Of a DNA stretch of 64,000 nucleotides, positions 1-10,653 are shown piece after piece (positions within the stretch are counted from its first letter, which is position 1; every line of letters begins with the position of its first letter). The stretch covers positions 22,538 through 86,537 of the forward strand of contig NZ_DAOUQB010000005.1 in NCBI RefSeq assembly GCF_030625865.1, given 5' to 3'. The DNA is from Anaerotignum sp. (GTDB taxonomy: Bacteria > Bacillota > Clostridia > Lachnospirales > Anaerotignaceae). Under the pieces are notes generated by a model that saw only the letters and a list, made by a program, of their open reading frames with translations, did not search any database and was not told where the DNA came from. The position numbers and the translations under genes are program-made.

Positions 1-230
1 AGTAATCCCCCTGCTTTCATTTCATGTTTAACGCCATCAACAAAGAAATCTGCTTCACCTTGTAAAATGTAAACGACTTGCTCATGGATATGTGTATGTG
101 GTTTTGGCGTATGCCCAAATTGTAATTCATTTAAAGAAAGAGTTGCTCCTTCGCCAGTAAATACTTTTCTTTTAACACCTTCTCTTACAAATTCCCATTC
201 CATTTCATTAAAATTATTTTGATTAAACAT
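1..230 (-). CDS. Cupin-domain protein (partial, runs off window start)
   Basis: Reverse-strand reading MFNQNNFNEMEWEFVREGVKRKVFTGEGATLSLNELQFGHTPKPHTHIHEQVVYILQGEADFFVDGVKHEMKAGGLL; cupin motif HTHxHEQ. Confidence 0.8.
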   Translation of the reverse strand, partial: MFNQNNFNEMEWEFVREGVKRKVFTGEGATLSLNELQFGHTPKPHTHIHEQVVYILQGEADFFVDGVKHEMKAGGL

Positions 231-241
231 ATAAAATCCTC

Positions 242-1144
242 CTATTCAAGTCCAAGTAATTTTGCCGGGTTAATCTTTGTCATTTTTTCTATGTCTTCAT
301 CTGTTGCTTTTGTGTTTTTCTTAATCATTTCGATGAACTTCCAAAGACCTTCACTTACATTTCCGTTTCCAAGTTGACCGTAATCAGAATCAACAATAAG
401 ATTATCAATACTAATTTTTTCAATAATTTCAGCAAGAACATCCGTTGATACAGAACAGAACTTTGAATCTTCAACAAATACCGTTGCATTTAACTCAATA
501 TATGCGCCCATTTCAGACCATTCTTTTATAATGCCAATATCAGCACCAATCATATAGAATGGGTGATTTACAAGAATTCGCTTAGTTCCAGCTTTAAAAG
601 CAGCTCTAATTGTTGCATCAACTTCTCTTAAGCTACCATGGCCTGTTCCTAAGATTAAATCTTCTTTTTTGCCTGCATATTCGATAACTTCTAAAGCTTC
701 ATCAATTAATGTTCCATCTTCTTTAATGTAAACAATAGGTTTTTCAGCTACTGACATGCCCTTTGAGCTTGGGAATTTAATTCCATGACCGCCTGAATGT
801 GCATCAATGTGATTTTTAGTTGAAACCGTAGGCATCCAAAATATTTTTGCACCAGCAGCATAAGCAGCATCAAGTGCTTTTACATTTAAACCACCAACCG
901 AATTATTTAATGCAATACCACCAAAAACTTGCGTGTTTTTTGAAACATGTTTTGATAAAGTATCAGCCATCATAACTGTTGGGGCAAAGTGGTCTTTAAT
1001 AACAATTGCTCTATAACCAAGTTCTTCTGCTTCTTTAAGCATCTCATAACTATCTACTTCTCTTGGCATAACTGATGGACCCGCGTGTATATGTAAATCA
1101 ATAAGTCCTTTGAAAATTTCTTTATTCATAACAACAACCTCCAC
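242..1144 (-). CDS. DUF6282-like / amidohydrolase-fold protein
   Basis: ORF 300 aa; GLIDLHIHAGPS metal-binding start, GTGHGSL, NHPFY; likely start at internal MNKEIF. Confidence 0.7.
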   Translation of the reverse strand: MEVVVMNKEIFKGLIDLHIHAGPSVMPREVDSYEMLKEAEELGYRAIVIKDHFAPTVMMADTLSKHVSKNTQVFGGIALNNSVGGLNVKALDAAYAAGAKIFWMPTVSTKNHIDAHSGGHGIKFPSSKGMSVAEKPIVYIKEDGTLIDEALEVIEYAGKKEDLILGTGHGSLREVDATIRAAFKAGTKRILVNHPFYMIGADIGIIKEWSEMGAYIELNATVFVEDSKFCSVSTDVLAEIIEKISIDNLIVDSDYGQLGNGNVSEGLWKFIEMIKKNTKATDEDIEKMTKINPAKLLGLE

Positions 1145-2338
1145 TTAATATTCAACTAATTTAACAGCGTTTTCAGTACAAATATGGATACACATTCCGC
1201 AACCTGTGCAAGCTTCATCATCAGCAACTACTTTGCCATTTTCAAGTCTGATTGCCGAGAAATAGCATCGACTAAGGCAAGGTTTATCCTTACATTTTTC
1301 GCATTTTGTAGTATCAACTTCAGATTTAATATTAGGAAGGTCTCCTAAGTTTTTATATGTAATGATTTTTTTCGCAAGTCTACCAACAATATCCTCTGCC
1401 TTAGCCACTTCTTTTTTAGTCATGATTTCTTGCGCATCACATATGATTTTAGCTGCAGAATCAACACCTTTGAACATTAATGTGGAACACATTTGAACTA
1501 CTTTAGCTCCACACATCATATATTCAACTAAATCTTTTCCTGTATCAACACCGTTGCTACCACAAATTTCCATACCGGTTTGCCTGTAAACTTTAGCGAT
1601 ATTAGCAAGTGAAACAGGTTTCATCCAAGTTCCACCAATTGCTGCATATCCCCCAAGAAAAACTTCCTCATCAATCGGATCCACAACAAGGCCTTGAAAC
1701 CTGTGCATCGCTGTAACTGCTCTAACGCCTACTTTTTTAAGCGCACTTGCAAGTTCAGCCATATCTGAAATTTGAGGTGTTAATTTTGCAATTACAGGAA
1801 TATCAACAGCATCTAAAACTGCTTTCGTAATATCACAGCAAAGTTCAGGAATTTGTCCAATTAAAAATCCAAGTTTTCCGTCAGATGCTTCGCCGTGTGG
1901 ATTACCGAAATTAAGCTCAATCGCTTGCATACCCATTTTTTCCATATGTTTAGCATATGTAACCCAGTTTTCTTTTTTACTTGCAGCAATACTCCCGATC
2001 AATAGAACATCATTTTCTTTCGCGATTTCTAAATACTCTTTTGCTGTTTCTGTAAATTCACTTAACTTTAACATGCTTCCGCCGCGTGAAAAGAATGTAT
2101 ATTGCTCAGGAATATCACCTCTCACTTTATTTTGCTTAACATCCATAATGTCAAATCGTGCAATACTTTTTGCCTGCAATGCTTCAGCGTCTGTAACAGA
2201 TTTCAAAATGATCGCAGCTACACCAGATTTAGCTAGTCTCGTGAATGAGTCTTTTTCCCTTGAATAATCAGCTGACGCTGCGATAAGAGGATTTTTAAGC
2301 TCCAATCCACAAAATTCAACTCTCATATCGGTTTTCAT
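1145..2338 (-). CDS. PreA-like dihydropyrimidine/dihydroorotate dehydrogenase with C-terminal 4Fe-4S ferredoxin domain
   Basis: ORF 397 aa; ELNFGNPHGE, AKLTPQI, CxxCxxxPCLxRC and CTGCGMCIHIC motifs. Confidence 0.8.
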   Translation of the reverse strand: MKTDMRVEFCGLELKNPLIAASADYSREKDSFTRLAKSGVAAIILKSVTDAEALQAKSIARFDIMDVKQNKVRGDIPEQYTFFSRGGSMLKLSEFTETAKEYLEIAKENDVLLIGSIAASKKENWVTYAKHMEKMGMQAIELNFGNPHGEASDGKLGFLIGQIPELCCDITKAVLDAVDIPVIAKLTPQISDMAELASALKKVGVRAVTAMHRFQGLVVDPIDEEVFLGGYAAIGGTWMKPVSLANIAKVYRQTGMEICGSNGVDTGKDLVEYMMCGAKVVQMCSTLMFKGVDSAAKIICDAQEIMTKKEVAKAEDIVGRLAKKIITYKNLGDLPNIKSEVDTTKCEKCKDKPCLSRCYFSAIRLENGKVVADDEACTGCGMCIHICTENAVKLVEY

Positions 2339-2901
2339 TTAGTAAATCAACCTCCTTTTAATTTACTCTATTTTTTGCTATTTTTTATAATAATTTTACA
2401 ATAATTTATTTTATTATAATTCTTCTCCAGCAAATTGTAAAGAGAAAAATTATAAAATTATGCACAAATAAACACACTCTTTCATCAAAAAAAACTTCAC
2501 CAATCCCCTTTATTTTAGGTGTATCGCTTGCATTAGCAAGATAATTAACAACAGCTTCACCAAGAATATTTTATATAGCACACACGATTTTATTGTAATA
2601 AAATTCCAACATTTATTGTAGGTGCGTATCCTATAAACTTTTAAAAAAAATAATTACTTATGAAACAGACTAATCATCTCCTTTATCTTTTTTTCTAGTT
2701 CATGTCTATAACTAACCCATGATATAAACCTGTCTTTTTAAAATTATTTTTTTATTATATTTTTTATTTTTTAAAGTAAATTTACAACAATTTATTATTG
2801 AGCTCATAGAAAAACATTCTAAAATTTAACAAAAAAAAATGCGTGCTTATTTGTATAATAAACACACACTTTTTTACACTATGCAATTATTTCATATTGT
2901 T

Positions 2902-3546
2902 TTAAACATTTCCAAAAGTTTTCCTGTCCATTAAACGCACATCTCTTAGATAGTTATATAATGTAGCTTGTGACATAGAAAGTAATTCACAAACTTGCGG
3001 AACAGAGTCTTTTATAAGGAAAACACCTTTATCATTAAGTTTTTTTATAATCTCATATCTCATTTCTTTCGTACCTAAAGTTGAAGGTTTCCCAACGTCA
3101 TTTATAATCTCAGAAATCACAGTTCTTGTGTAATCAACAATGTTCATGGAATTTTCTTCTGTTTTCTCATCTGTAAGGTAAGCATTCATAAATGTGTCTA
3201 AGAATTTTCTTGTTTCATTCATGTGAGTCATATCAATAGTAATGCATATCATTGCTTCCAACTCATTACTTTCATCAAAAAAAACAGTAGTAGTTGATTT
3301 TAACAGTGTTCCATCTTTCTTTTTAGTTGTTCTTATAACTGAATCGCTTTCAATTGGAGCTCTGTGCAAAATATAGTCAAGAACACTTTTCTCCATTTTT
3401 TCACCAACTTTACGATTGGTAATATGTGAATTTTCAATATATACGATCTTTGCATTACTGTCACGCACAACAGTTTCACAAATATCTCCAAAAGATTTAC
3501 TCATTGCTTTTGCCATCTGAATTAAAATTTTTGTGGTATATGCCAT
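2902..3546 (-). CDS. YheO/DauR-like PAS + HTH transcriptional regulator
   Basis: ORF 214 aa; YheO-like PAS N-terminus, C-terminal HTH LLSMSQATLYNYLRDVR. Confidence 0.75.
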   Translation of the reverse strand: MAYTTKILIQMAKAMSKSFGDICETVVRDSNAKIVYIENSHITNRKVGEKMEKSVLDYILHRAPIESDSVIRTTKKKDGTLLKSTTTVFFDESNELEAMICITIDMTHMNETRKFLDTFMNAYLTDEKTEENSMNIVDYTRTVISEIINDVGKPSTLGTKEMRYEIIKKLNDKGVFLIKDSVPQVCELLSMSQATLYNYLRDVRLMDRKTFGNV

Positions 3547-3737
3547 GATGCTCCTCCTTAAAAATCACTATAATTTTTTATTATACTATATCATATTTTC
3601 CGCTTTTCCGCAAGATTACATTCTAAGTTTCGGTATTATTTTATTGTAATTTTTTTATATTTTTCACTTGACATTATAGTAATTTTATAATAGCATCATC
3701 TTATACACAATAATTATCAAATTTATAGGAGGTTATT

Positions 3738-5504
3738 ATGAAGCAGGTTATGTTAGGAAACGAAGCTATTGCCAGAGGCGCATACGAGGCAGGATGTCAT
3801 GTTGCTGCTGCTTACCCTGGTACACCAAGTACGGAAATTTTAAAAAATATATCAAAGTATAAGGAAATTTCATCCGAATGGTCGGTAAACGAAAAGGTTG
3901 CCGCGGAAGTTTGTATTGGAGCTTCTATGGCAGGCGGTCGGGCACTTGCTGCAATGAAACATTTTGGTTTAAACGTGGCTTCAGATGCTGTGTTTCCCGC
4001 AGTATATGAAGGCGCAACAGGTGGTCTGGTTATCATTTGTGCCGATGATCCTGGTATGAACAGTTCAGGAACAGAGCCAGACAGTAGAAACTTTGCTCCT
4101 CATATGAAAATACCAATGATCGAGCCTGCTGATAGTCAAGAATGCCTTGATTTTGTTAAGCTCGCTTTTGATTTAAGTGAAGAGTTTGATACACCTTTCC
4201 TTATTAGAACTTCAACACGCGTAAACCATGGTAGTACAGTTGTTACAACAGGCGAACGTAAAAATGTGCCAATCAAAACTTATGCTAAAAATATTATGAA
4301 AAACACTAACATTCCAGCTGTTGCAAGAAACAAGCATCAAGCTGTTGAGGAACGTATACTAAAACTTCGTGATTATTCTAACACTTCAGAATTAAATCGC
4401 ATAGAAATGTATAACAAAAAAATCGGAATCATCTGTAACGGTATTTCTTACCAATACGCTAAAGAAGTTTTTGGCGAAGATGCTTCCTATTTGAAAATCG
4501 GTTTCTCTTACCCAATGCCTGATGAAAAAATCAAAGCATTTGCTGCAAGTGTTGAAACATTATACATAATTGAAGAACTTGATCCATACATGGAAGATTT
4601 CGTAAAATCACTTGGTATTCCTTGTGTTGGTAAAGATAAATTACCTAGATGTCTTGAACTTACTCCAGATATCGTAAGAGAAGGTTTCGGTCTTTCTGAT
4701 ACTAAAGAAGGATATTCTGTCGATATCAATACGCCAGTTCGTTCCGCTGTATTCTGCGCTGGTTGTCCTCATAGAGGTATCTACCATGAAGTTAGCAAAT
4801 ATGTAGGTAAAATTGTAGCTACGGGTGATATCGGCTGTTACGCATTAAACATTTTGCCACCATTTAGCGTTACCGATACAATGATCGACATGGGTGGTAG
4901 TATTACTGCAGGTATTGGTTTTGATAAAATCAAAAAACTATCCAATAGAGATCTTAAAACATTCTCATTTATTGGCGACTCTACATTTTTCCATTCAGGG
5001 ATCACGGGTCTTATCGATGCTGTTTACAACAAAGCGGCAATTAGCTTATTCATTCTTGATAACAGCACAACAGCTATGACAGGGCATCAAGGTAACCCTG
5101 TAAATGGTAAAACTTTAATGGGTGAACAATCAACAATGGTTGATATCGAACAACTCGTAAAGGGCTGTGGTGTTGATCCAAAAAATATTAGAGTTATTGA
5201 TCCTTATGATCTTATGTCAACAAGAGCTGCTGTGAAAGAAGCTTTTGAAGCAACAGAGTTATTTGTTGTAATTTCAAAACAACCTTGTGCACTTTTAAAA
5301 TCTCAGCAAGAAGCACGCAAAGGTATTCACTGTCAAGTAAATCAAGAAAAATGTAAAAATTGTAAGGTTTGTATCGCAAAAACAGGTTGTCCGGCACTTG
5401 AAATTTCTAATGGAAATGTAAAAATCAATAAAGTGGATTGTAATGGTTGTACAATTTGTCAACAAATTTGCCCATTCGATGCAATTGAAAGGATTGGTGG
5501 TTAA
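3738..5504 (+). CDS. iorA: Indolepyruvate ferredoxin oxidoreductase subunit alpha
   Basis: 588 aa; AAYPGTPSTEI, TPP domain GDIGCYALN, C-terminal ferredoxin cysteine clusters; RBS aggaggttattATG. Confidence 0.9.
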   Translation: MKQVMLGNEAIARGAYEAGCHVAAAYPGTPSTEILKNISKYKEISSEWSVNEKVAAEVCIGASMAGGRALAAMKHFGLNVASDAVFPAVYEGATGGLVIICADDPGMNSSGTEPDSRNFAPHMKIPMIEPADSQECLDFVKLAFDLSEEFDTPFLIRTSTRVNHGSTVVTTGERKNVPIKTYAKNIMKNTNIPAVARNKHQAVEERILKLRDYSNTSELNRIEMYNKKIGIICNGISYQYAKEVFGEDASYLKIGFSYPMPDEKIKAFAASVETLYIIEELDPYMEDFVKSLGIPCVGKDKLPRCLELTPDIVREGFGLSDTKEGYSVDINTPVRSAVFCAGCPHRGIYHEVSKYVGKIVATGDIGCYALNILPPFSVTDTMIDMGGSITAGIGFDKIKKLSNRDLKTFSFIGDSTFFHSGITGLIDAVYNKAAISLFILDNSTTAMTGHQGNPVNGKTLMGEQSTMVDIEQLVKGCGVDPKNIRVIDPYDLMSTRAAVKEAFEATELFVVISKQPCALLKSQQEARKGIHCQVNQEKCKNCKVCIAKTGCPALEISNGNVKINKVDCNGCTICQQICPFDAIERIGG

Positions 5505-5505
5505 T

Positions 5506-6084
5506 ATGAAAAAGAATTCATCTATTGCTGTTGTTGGTGTAGGCGGTCAAGGTACTGTTCTTGCTTCTGATATTCTTATTGATGGTCTTCTTGAACTTGG
5601 ATATGACGTAAAAAAAACTGAACAACATGGTCTTTCTCAACGTGGTGGTACAGTAAATTGTCTTATTAAGTATGGCGAAAAAGTTTATGCTCCTGTTGTT
5701 TCTGACAACGAAGCTGATTTAGTTCTTGCTTTTGAAAAACTTGAAAGTGCACGTTGGCTTTCAAAGCTTGCAAAAGGCGGGCATGTTGTTGTAAATGATT
5801 TTGAAATTCATCCTGTTCCTGTAAAAATGGGCAAAGAAAAATATCCAGAAAATATTTTTGAAGCTCTTAAAGAAAATATTGATAATTTACATGTTATTGA
5901 AGCTACAAAACTTGCTGAACAAATAGGTACTAGCAGAGTACAAAGCATAATCATGCTTGGTGCTGCTGTTAAAATCTTAAAACTTGATATACATGATTGG
6001 AAATCAATTATTTCTAAAAAAGTTCCACAAAAATTTGTAGAACAAAATCTACAAGCTTTTGAGCTTGGATTAAAAAGTGTATAA
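5506..6084 (+). CDS. iorB: Indolepyruvate oxidoreductase subunit beta
   Basis: GVGGQGTVLASDIL and HGLSQRGGTV; start at MKKNSSIAV immediately after the iorA stop. Confidence 0.9.
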   Translation: MKKNSSIAVVGVGGQGTVLASDILIDGLLELGYDVKKTEQHGLSQRGGTVNCLIKYGEKVYAPVVSDNEADLVLAFEKLESARWLSKLAKGGHVVVNDFEIHPVPVKMGKEKYPENIFEALKENIDNLHVIEATKLAEQIGTSRVQSIIMLGAAVKILKLDIHDWKSIISKKVPQKFVEQNLQAFELGLKSV

Positions 6085-6159
6085 TTTTTAGTTTGTCCTC
6101 AAAATTTTTTTATCCGTTCATTACAAGACTACTAAAATTTTTACTTCACTCCTAGTAAA

Positions 6160-6198
6160 AGATTCAATCCATAAACTATGGGTTGAATCTTTTTTAGA
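6160..6198 (+). terminator. Rho-independent terminator after iorAB
   Basis: AAAAGATTCAATCCATAAACTATGGGTTGAATCTTTTTT stem-loop with T-run. Confidence 0.75.
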
Positions 6199-6402
6199 TA
6201 GATATCAATCTGCAAAAATGTTATATTCACTCTTTTTGCATTATCTTTAATAATTCATATTACCCCGCATCAAAAAAATATGACAGAATAGAAAGATCCA
6301 GAATCATATTTAAAAGAAATTCATTTTATGTATTGACTCTACAGTAGTTGTAGACATTATGATATACCCAAATAAAAATGAGCAAAGGACGAGAATCTGT
6401 TT

Positions 6403-7755
6403 ATGGAAAAGAATTTAACCACAGGTAGTGTATTCAAAACCATTGTATATTTCTCACTACCGTACTTACTCTCTTATTTTCTTCAAACACTATACGGCAT
6501 GGCTGACCTGTTTATTATCGGCCAATTCAATGGAATTGATGGTACCACCGCAGTTTCTATCGGAAGTCAAATTATGCATATGCTGACTGTCATGATTGTC
6601 GGTCTGGCAATGGGTACAACCGTTATCATTGGACGTGCAGTCGGTGCAAGAAATCATAATCTGGCATCCATTGCTATCGGAAATACTATTACTCTGTTTT
6701 TGACATTGTCAATCATAGTTTCAATTGTGTTGCTCGTTGCAATAAATTCAATTGTTGCCATTATGTCAACTCCTACTGAAGCTATTTCAGGAACCACTTC
6801 ATATCTTACAATTTGTTTTATTGGTATACCGTTTATTACTGCATACAACATTATTAGTTCCATTTTTCGCGGGATGGGAGACTCCAAAAGCCCTATGTAC
6901 TTTATTGCGATAGCTTGTGCATCTAATATCGTGCTGGACTATCTTTTTATCGGAATATTTCAACTCGGTGCAGCCGGCGCTGCTTTAGGAACAACGTTAT
7001 CGCAGGCCATCAGCGTTATAGTTTCTTTGATAGTCATTATCAAACGGAAAACTGGAATAAATGTTTCCCAAAAGGATTTTAGGCCACAAAAAAAAACCAT
7101 GGGGAATTTGCTGAAAGTTGGTGTCCCAATTGCATTGCAGGATGGTTTTATTCAGATTGCTTTTATTGTGATTATAGTAATTGCAAATAAACGGGGGTTA
7201 AACGATGCAGCAGCAGTAGGGATCGTTGAAAAAATTATCAGCGTTTTATTTCTTGTCCCATCGTCCATGTTGTCAACTATTTCTGCACTTACTGCACAAA
7301 ATATTGGCGCAAATGAGCATGAACGTGCTCGTCAAACGCTACAGTATGCTACTTTGATAGCAGTTTCTTTTGGTACAATTTCAGCTATTTTCATGCAATT
7401 TGTAGCTGAACCTGCCGTCGGACTATTTACAGATGATCCAGCAGTAATTTTGCTTGGTGGGCAATATATGAGCGGCTACGTTTTGGATTGTATTTTTGCA
7501 GGAGTTCATTTTAGTTTTAGCGGCTATTTCTGTGCATACGGTCTATCCGGTATATCGTTTATCCATAATTTGATTTCAATTATCTTCGCCCGTATTCCAC
7601 TTGCATATTTAGCATCAAAGTATTTTACGGATACACTCTTTCCAATGGGAATTGCATCTCCAGTTGGGTCAGTCATATCAGTTATCATTTGTATCAGTGT
7701 TTTTGTTTGGATGAATAAACATCCTGACAAACTAATCCATTCTATATCTATATAG
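6403..7755 (+). CDS. MATE family efflux transporter
   Basis: 450 aa, 12-TM MATE pattern; start METs and SIFRGMGDSKSPMYF. Confidence 0.9.
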   Translation: MEKNLTTGSVFKTIVYFSLPYLLSYFLQTLYGMADLFIIGQFNGIDGTTAVSIGSQIMHMLTVMIVGLAMGTTVIIGRAVGARNHNLASIAIGNTITLFLTLSIIVSIVLLVAINSIVAIMSTPTEAISGTTSYLTICFIGIPFITAYNIISSIFRGMGDSKSPMYFIAIACASNIVLDYLFIGIFQLGAAGAALGTTLSQAISVIVSLIVIIKRKTGINVSQKDFRPQKKTMGNLLKVGVPIALQDGFIQIAFIVIIVIANKRGLNDAAAVGIVEKIISVLFLVPSSMLSTISALTAQNIGANEHERARQTLQYATLIAVSFGTISAIFMQFVAEPAVGLFTDDPAVILLGGQYMSGYVLDCIFAGVHFSFSGYFCAYGLSGISFIHNLISIIFARIPLAYLASKYFTDTLFPMGIASPVGSVISVIICISVFVWMNKHPDKLIHSISI

Positions 7756-7779
7756 GCTCTAAAAAGGAGGATTACTGAA

Positions 7780-7875
7780 ATGAAAAAAACCGGTCTGTTT
7801 CTAATTGGTGATGTCGCAAAGATGTTTCAATTAAGTGTTAGATCCCTGCGCCACTACGAGAAAATAGGGCTTTAA
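7780..7875 (+). pseudogene. Truncated MerR-family regulator (HTH only)
   Basis: ATG with aaaaaggagg RBS; MKKTGLFLIGDVAKMFQLSVRSLRHYEKIGL then stop. Confidence 0.75.
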
Positions 7876-7995
7876 AAGCACGAGATGAATCGGCTGGTTT
7901 TCTGAGACAAGAATTTGATTGTGAAGTACTAACAAGATATACAAACTGCGAAACCAATGTATTTTACTACTAAAATAATGGAGGTGGGCAGTCAT

Positions 7996-8205
7996 ATTTA
8001 TGGCTGCATCCACTATCATGTCCGCAGCGAATGGCATATTGTAAAAAGTGCAGTTTACATTACCCTTGGTTTTAATATGAATGAGAAAAAAACGTTCTGG
8101 GGCTACGAAATTCGTTTCTTATAAGGATATAAAAAAGCTGATGATTGATTTGAAAAATGTATGTGCCGCCCCAACGAAAGAACCTGCTTTAAAGAGTGGG
8201 GGGGT
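7996..8205 (+). mobile_element. IS256/mutator-family transposase relic
   Basis: Frame 1: IYGCIHYHVRSEWHIVKSAVYITLGFNMNEKKTFWGYEIRFL*; shifted frame: FVSYKDIKKLMIDLKNVCAAPTKEPALKS; typical IS256 transposase segments, frameshifted. Confidence 0.7.
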
Positions 8206-8217
8206 GCGGAGCATACA

Positions 8218-9483
8218 TTATAAATAATTTTCAATTCTTAATAGTCTATTATATTTTGCTGTTCTTTCTGTCCTGCAAGGTGCACCTGTCTTAATTTGCC
8301 CTGCATTTACTGCGACTGCAATATCAGAAATAGTAGTGTCCTCTGTTTCACCTGAGCGGTGACTAATAACAACTGCCATACCATTTTCTTTTGCCATTCT
8401 TATAGCTTCAAGGGTTTCAGTTATTGACCCTATTTGGTTCATTTTAATAAGAATAGCATTTGCACTTTTGTTTTCTATACCTCTTTTAAGTCTCTTTGTG
8501 TTTGTAACAAAAAGGTCATCTCCAACAAGCTGAACCTTATCCCCTAGCCGATCCTGAAGTTTTTTCCATCCATCCCAATCTTCTTCAAAGAGTGCGTCTT
8601 CTATTGAACAAATGGGATATTTTTCACAGAGACTTTCACAGAATTGTATCATTTCCTCTGAAGTTCTATAAATATCGCTGTTAGCCATTTTGCTTTCTCC
8701 AACAAAATAATATTTTCCTGTATTCTCGTCAAACAACTCTGATGCGGCAATATCAAGGGCAATTTTAATATCATCTCCCCACTTATAACCAGCTTTTTCC
8801 ACCGCTTCACAAATTAAATCGATTACCACCTCTGCATTTTCTAAATTAGGCGCAAACCCACCTTCGTCGCCAACTGATGTGGATAACCCTTTATTTTTAA
8901 GAAGTTTCTTCAATGTATAATATATTTCGCAACACATACGAAGTCCTTCTTTAAAAGATTTTGCACCATAGGGCATTATCATAAATTCCTGAATATCCAC
9001 AGTATTATCTGCGTGTTGACCTCCGTTCATAATGTTCATCATAGGTACAGGCATTACTTTTGAATTTAGGCCACCTATGTATTCGTAGAGTTCAATTCCT
9101 AATGAATTTGCTGCAGCCACTGCAACTGCAATGGAGACACTTAATATTGCATTAGCTCCAATATTGGCTTTATTATCTGTTCCATCAAGTGCAATCATAG
9201 CTTTATCAATCTCTCCCTGAGCAAAAACATTCATACCCACAATCGTATTTTTAATTGCAGTATTTACGTTATTAACAGCTTTCATTACACCATTCCCGTT
9301 AAATCTGCTGTCATTATCTCTCAGTTCAACAGCCTCAAATGTGCCTGTTGAAGCACCAGACGGTACAATTCCACGTCCCTTTATCCCATTTTCAAGTATA
9401 ACTTCTGTTTCTACCGTAGGATTTCCTCTTGAATCAATTACTTCTATTGCACATAAATCTTTTATTTTTATAAACTGCCCCAT
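8218..9483 (-). CDS. eno: Enolase
   Basis: 421 aa; [31 protein letters not shown]. Confidence 0.95.
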   Translation of the reverse strand: MGQFIKIKDLCAIEVIDSRGNPTVETEVILENGIKGRGIVPSGASTGTFEAVELRDNDSRFNGNGVMKAVNNVNTAIKNTIVGMNVFAQGEIDKAMIALDGTDNKANIGANAILSVSIAVAVAAANSLGIELYEYIGGLNSKVMPVPMMNIMNGGQHADNTVDIQEFMIMPYGAKSFKEGLRMCCEIYYTLKKLLKNKGLSTSVGDEGGFAPNLENAEVVIDLICEAVEKAGYKWGDDIKIALDIAASELFDENTGKYYFVGESKMANSDIYRTSEEMIQFCESLCEKYPICSIEDALFEEDWDGWKKLQDRLGDKVQLVGDDLFVTNTKRLKRGIENKSANAILIKMNQIGSITETLEAIRMAKENGMAVVISHRSGETEDTTISDIAVAVNAGQIKTGAPCRTERTAKYNRLLRIENYL

Positions 9484-10643
9484 TATATTCGCCCCCTTTC
9501 ATTTTTACTAATCGCTTTTATCAGTCTAAAAACTTGTTCAGCCTTATCAGCCATATTTTCAGTTGCATTCTCCTTATCCATAGCCTCCTCAAGTGATACT
9601 GACTTTTTTAATATAGAGAAAAAAGCATCTATTCCATTTGCATTGCATTCGTTTGCACCTTCACCAATGCAACCAGACAACCCTATCACAACAGCACCAT
9701 ATTTTTTTGCCAGTTCTGCAACTCCTGCAGGTGCTTTGCCCATCGATGTTTGAAAATCAATTCTGCCTTCACCTGTCACAACATAGTCTGCATCTTTAAT
9801 ATCGTCCTCTATACTTATCTGCTCTAATACTATCTTTATGCCAGGCTTAAGTTCGCCATTTAAGAATGTAATAAACCCATATCCAAGTCCACCAGCGGCA
9901 CCCGTACCAGCAACATTTTCGTTATCTATTCCATATGTAGCTTTTACTAAATCTGCAAAATGCTTGCAATTAACATCTAGTTCGTATCGCATTTTTTCAT
10001 CTGCACCTTTTTGTTTGCCATAAATATGGCTTGCACCATTTTTGCCGCACAAAGGATTTGTAACATCACAAGCAATCACAAATTTACATTCTTTCAATTC
10101 ACTTATTACGTTGGTATCATCAATAAGCAAAATATCTTTTAGGCCCCCTCCGTTTGGAGAAACACATTTTTTGTTTTTATCTATAAATTTCCACCCCAAA
10201 GCTGAAAGCATGCCTATTCCACAGTCATTTGTAACACTACCGCCGATGCCAACAATGAAATCCCTTATCCCATTATTTATTGCATCTTTTATCAACTCAC
10301 CTACGCCGTAGGTTGTTGTTTTTAACGGATTTTTATCTTTATCACTTACCAGATTTATGCCAGCCGCTTGTGCGATTTCAATTACGGCGGTTTTTCCAGA
10401 ATTAGTGATCCCATAGCTTGCATTGACCTTTTCCTCTAAGGGTCCGCTAACCACTACGTTTTTTATAATGCCGTTGTTACCAAAAGTAAGCGCCTCAATC
10501 GTACCTTCACCACCATCAGCAAGTGCTTTTACCACGATGTTGCAATTCGGGAAAACCCTTTTTATTCCATCCTTAATTGCATTTCCTGCCTCCTCTGATG
10601 AAAGACTTCCTTTCAAAGAATCAATGGCTATAACTGTTTTCAT
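9483..10643 (-). CDS. Glycerate 2-kinase (GlxK/GarK family)
   Basis: 386 aa; [38 protein letters not shown]. Confidence 0.9.
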   Translation of the reverse strand: MKTVIAIDSLKGSLSSEEAGNAIKDGIKRVFPNCNIVVKALADGGEGTIEALTFGNNGIIKNVVVSGPLEEKVNASYGITNSGKTAVIEIAQAAGINLVSDKDKNPLKTTTYGVGELIKDAINNGIRDFIVGIGGSVTNDCGIGMLSALGWKFIDKNKKCVSPNGGGLKDILLIDDTNVISELKECKFVIACDVTNPLCGKNGASHIYGKQKGADEKMRYELDVNCKHFADLVKATYGIDNENVAGTGAAGGLGYGFITFLNGELKPGIKIVLEQISIEDDIKDADYVVTGEGRIDFQTSMGKAPAGVAELAKKYGAVVIGLSGCIGEGANECNANGIDAFFSILKKSVSLEEAMDKENATENMADKAEQVFRLIKAISKNERGRI

Positions 10644-10653
10644 ACATTTCCCC

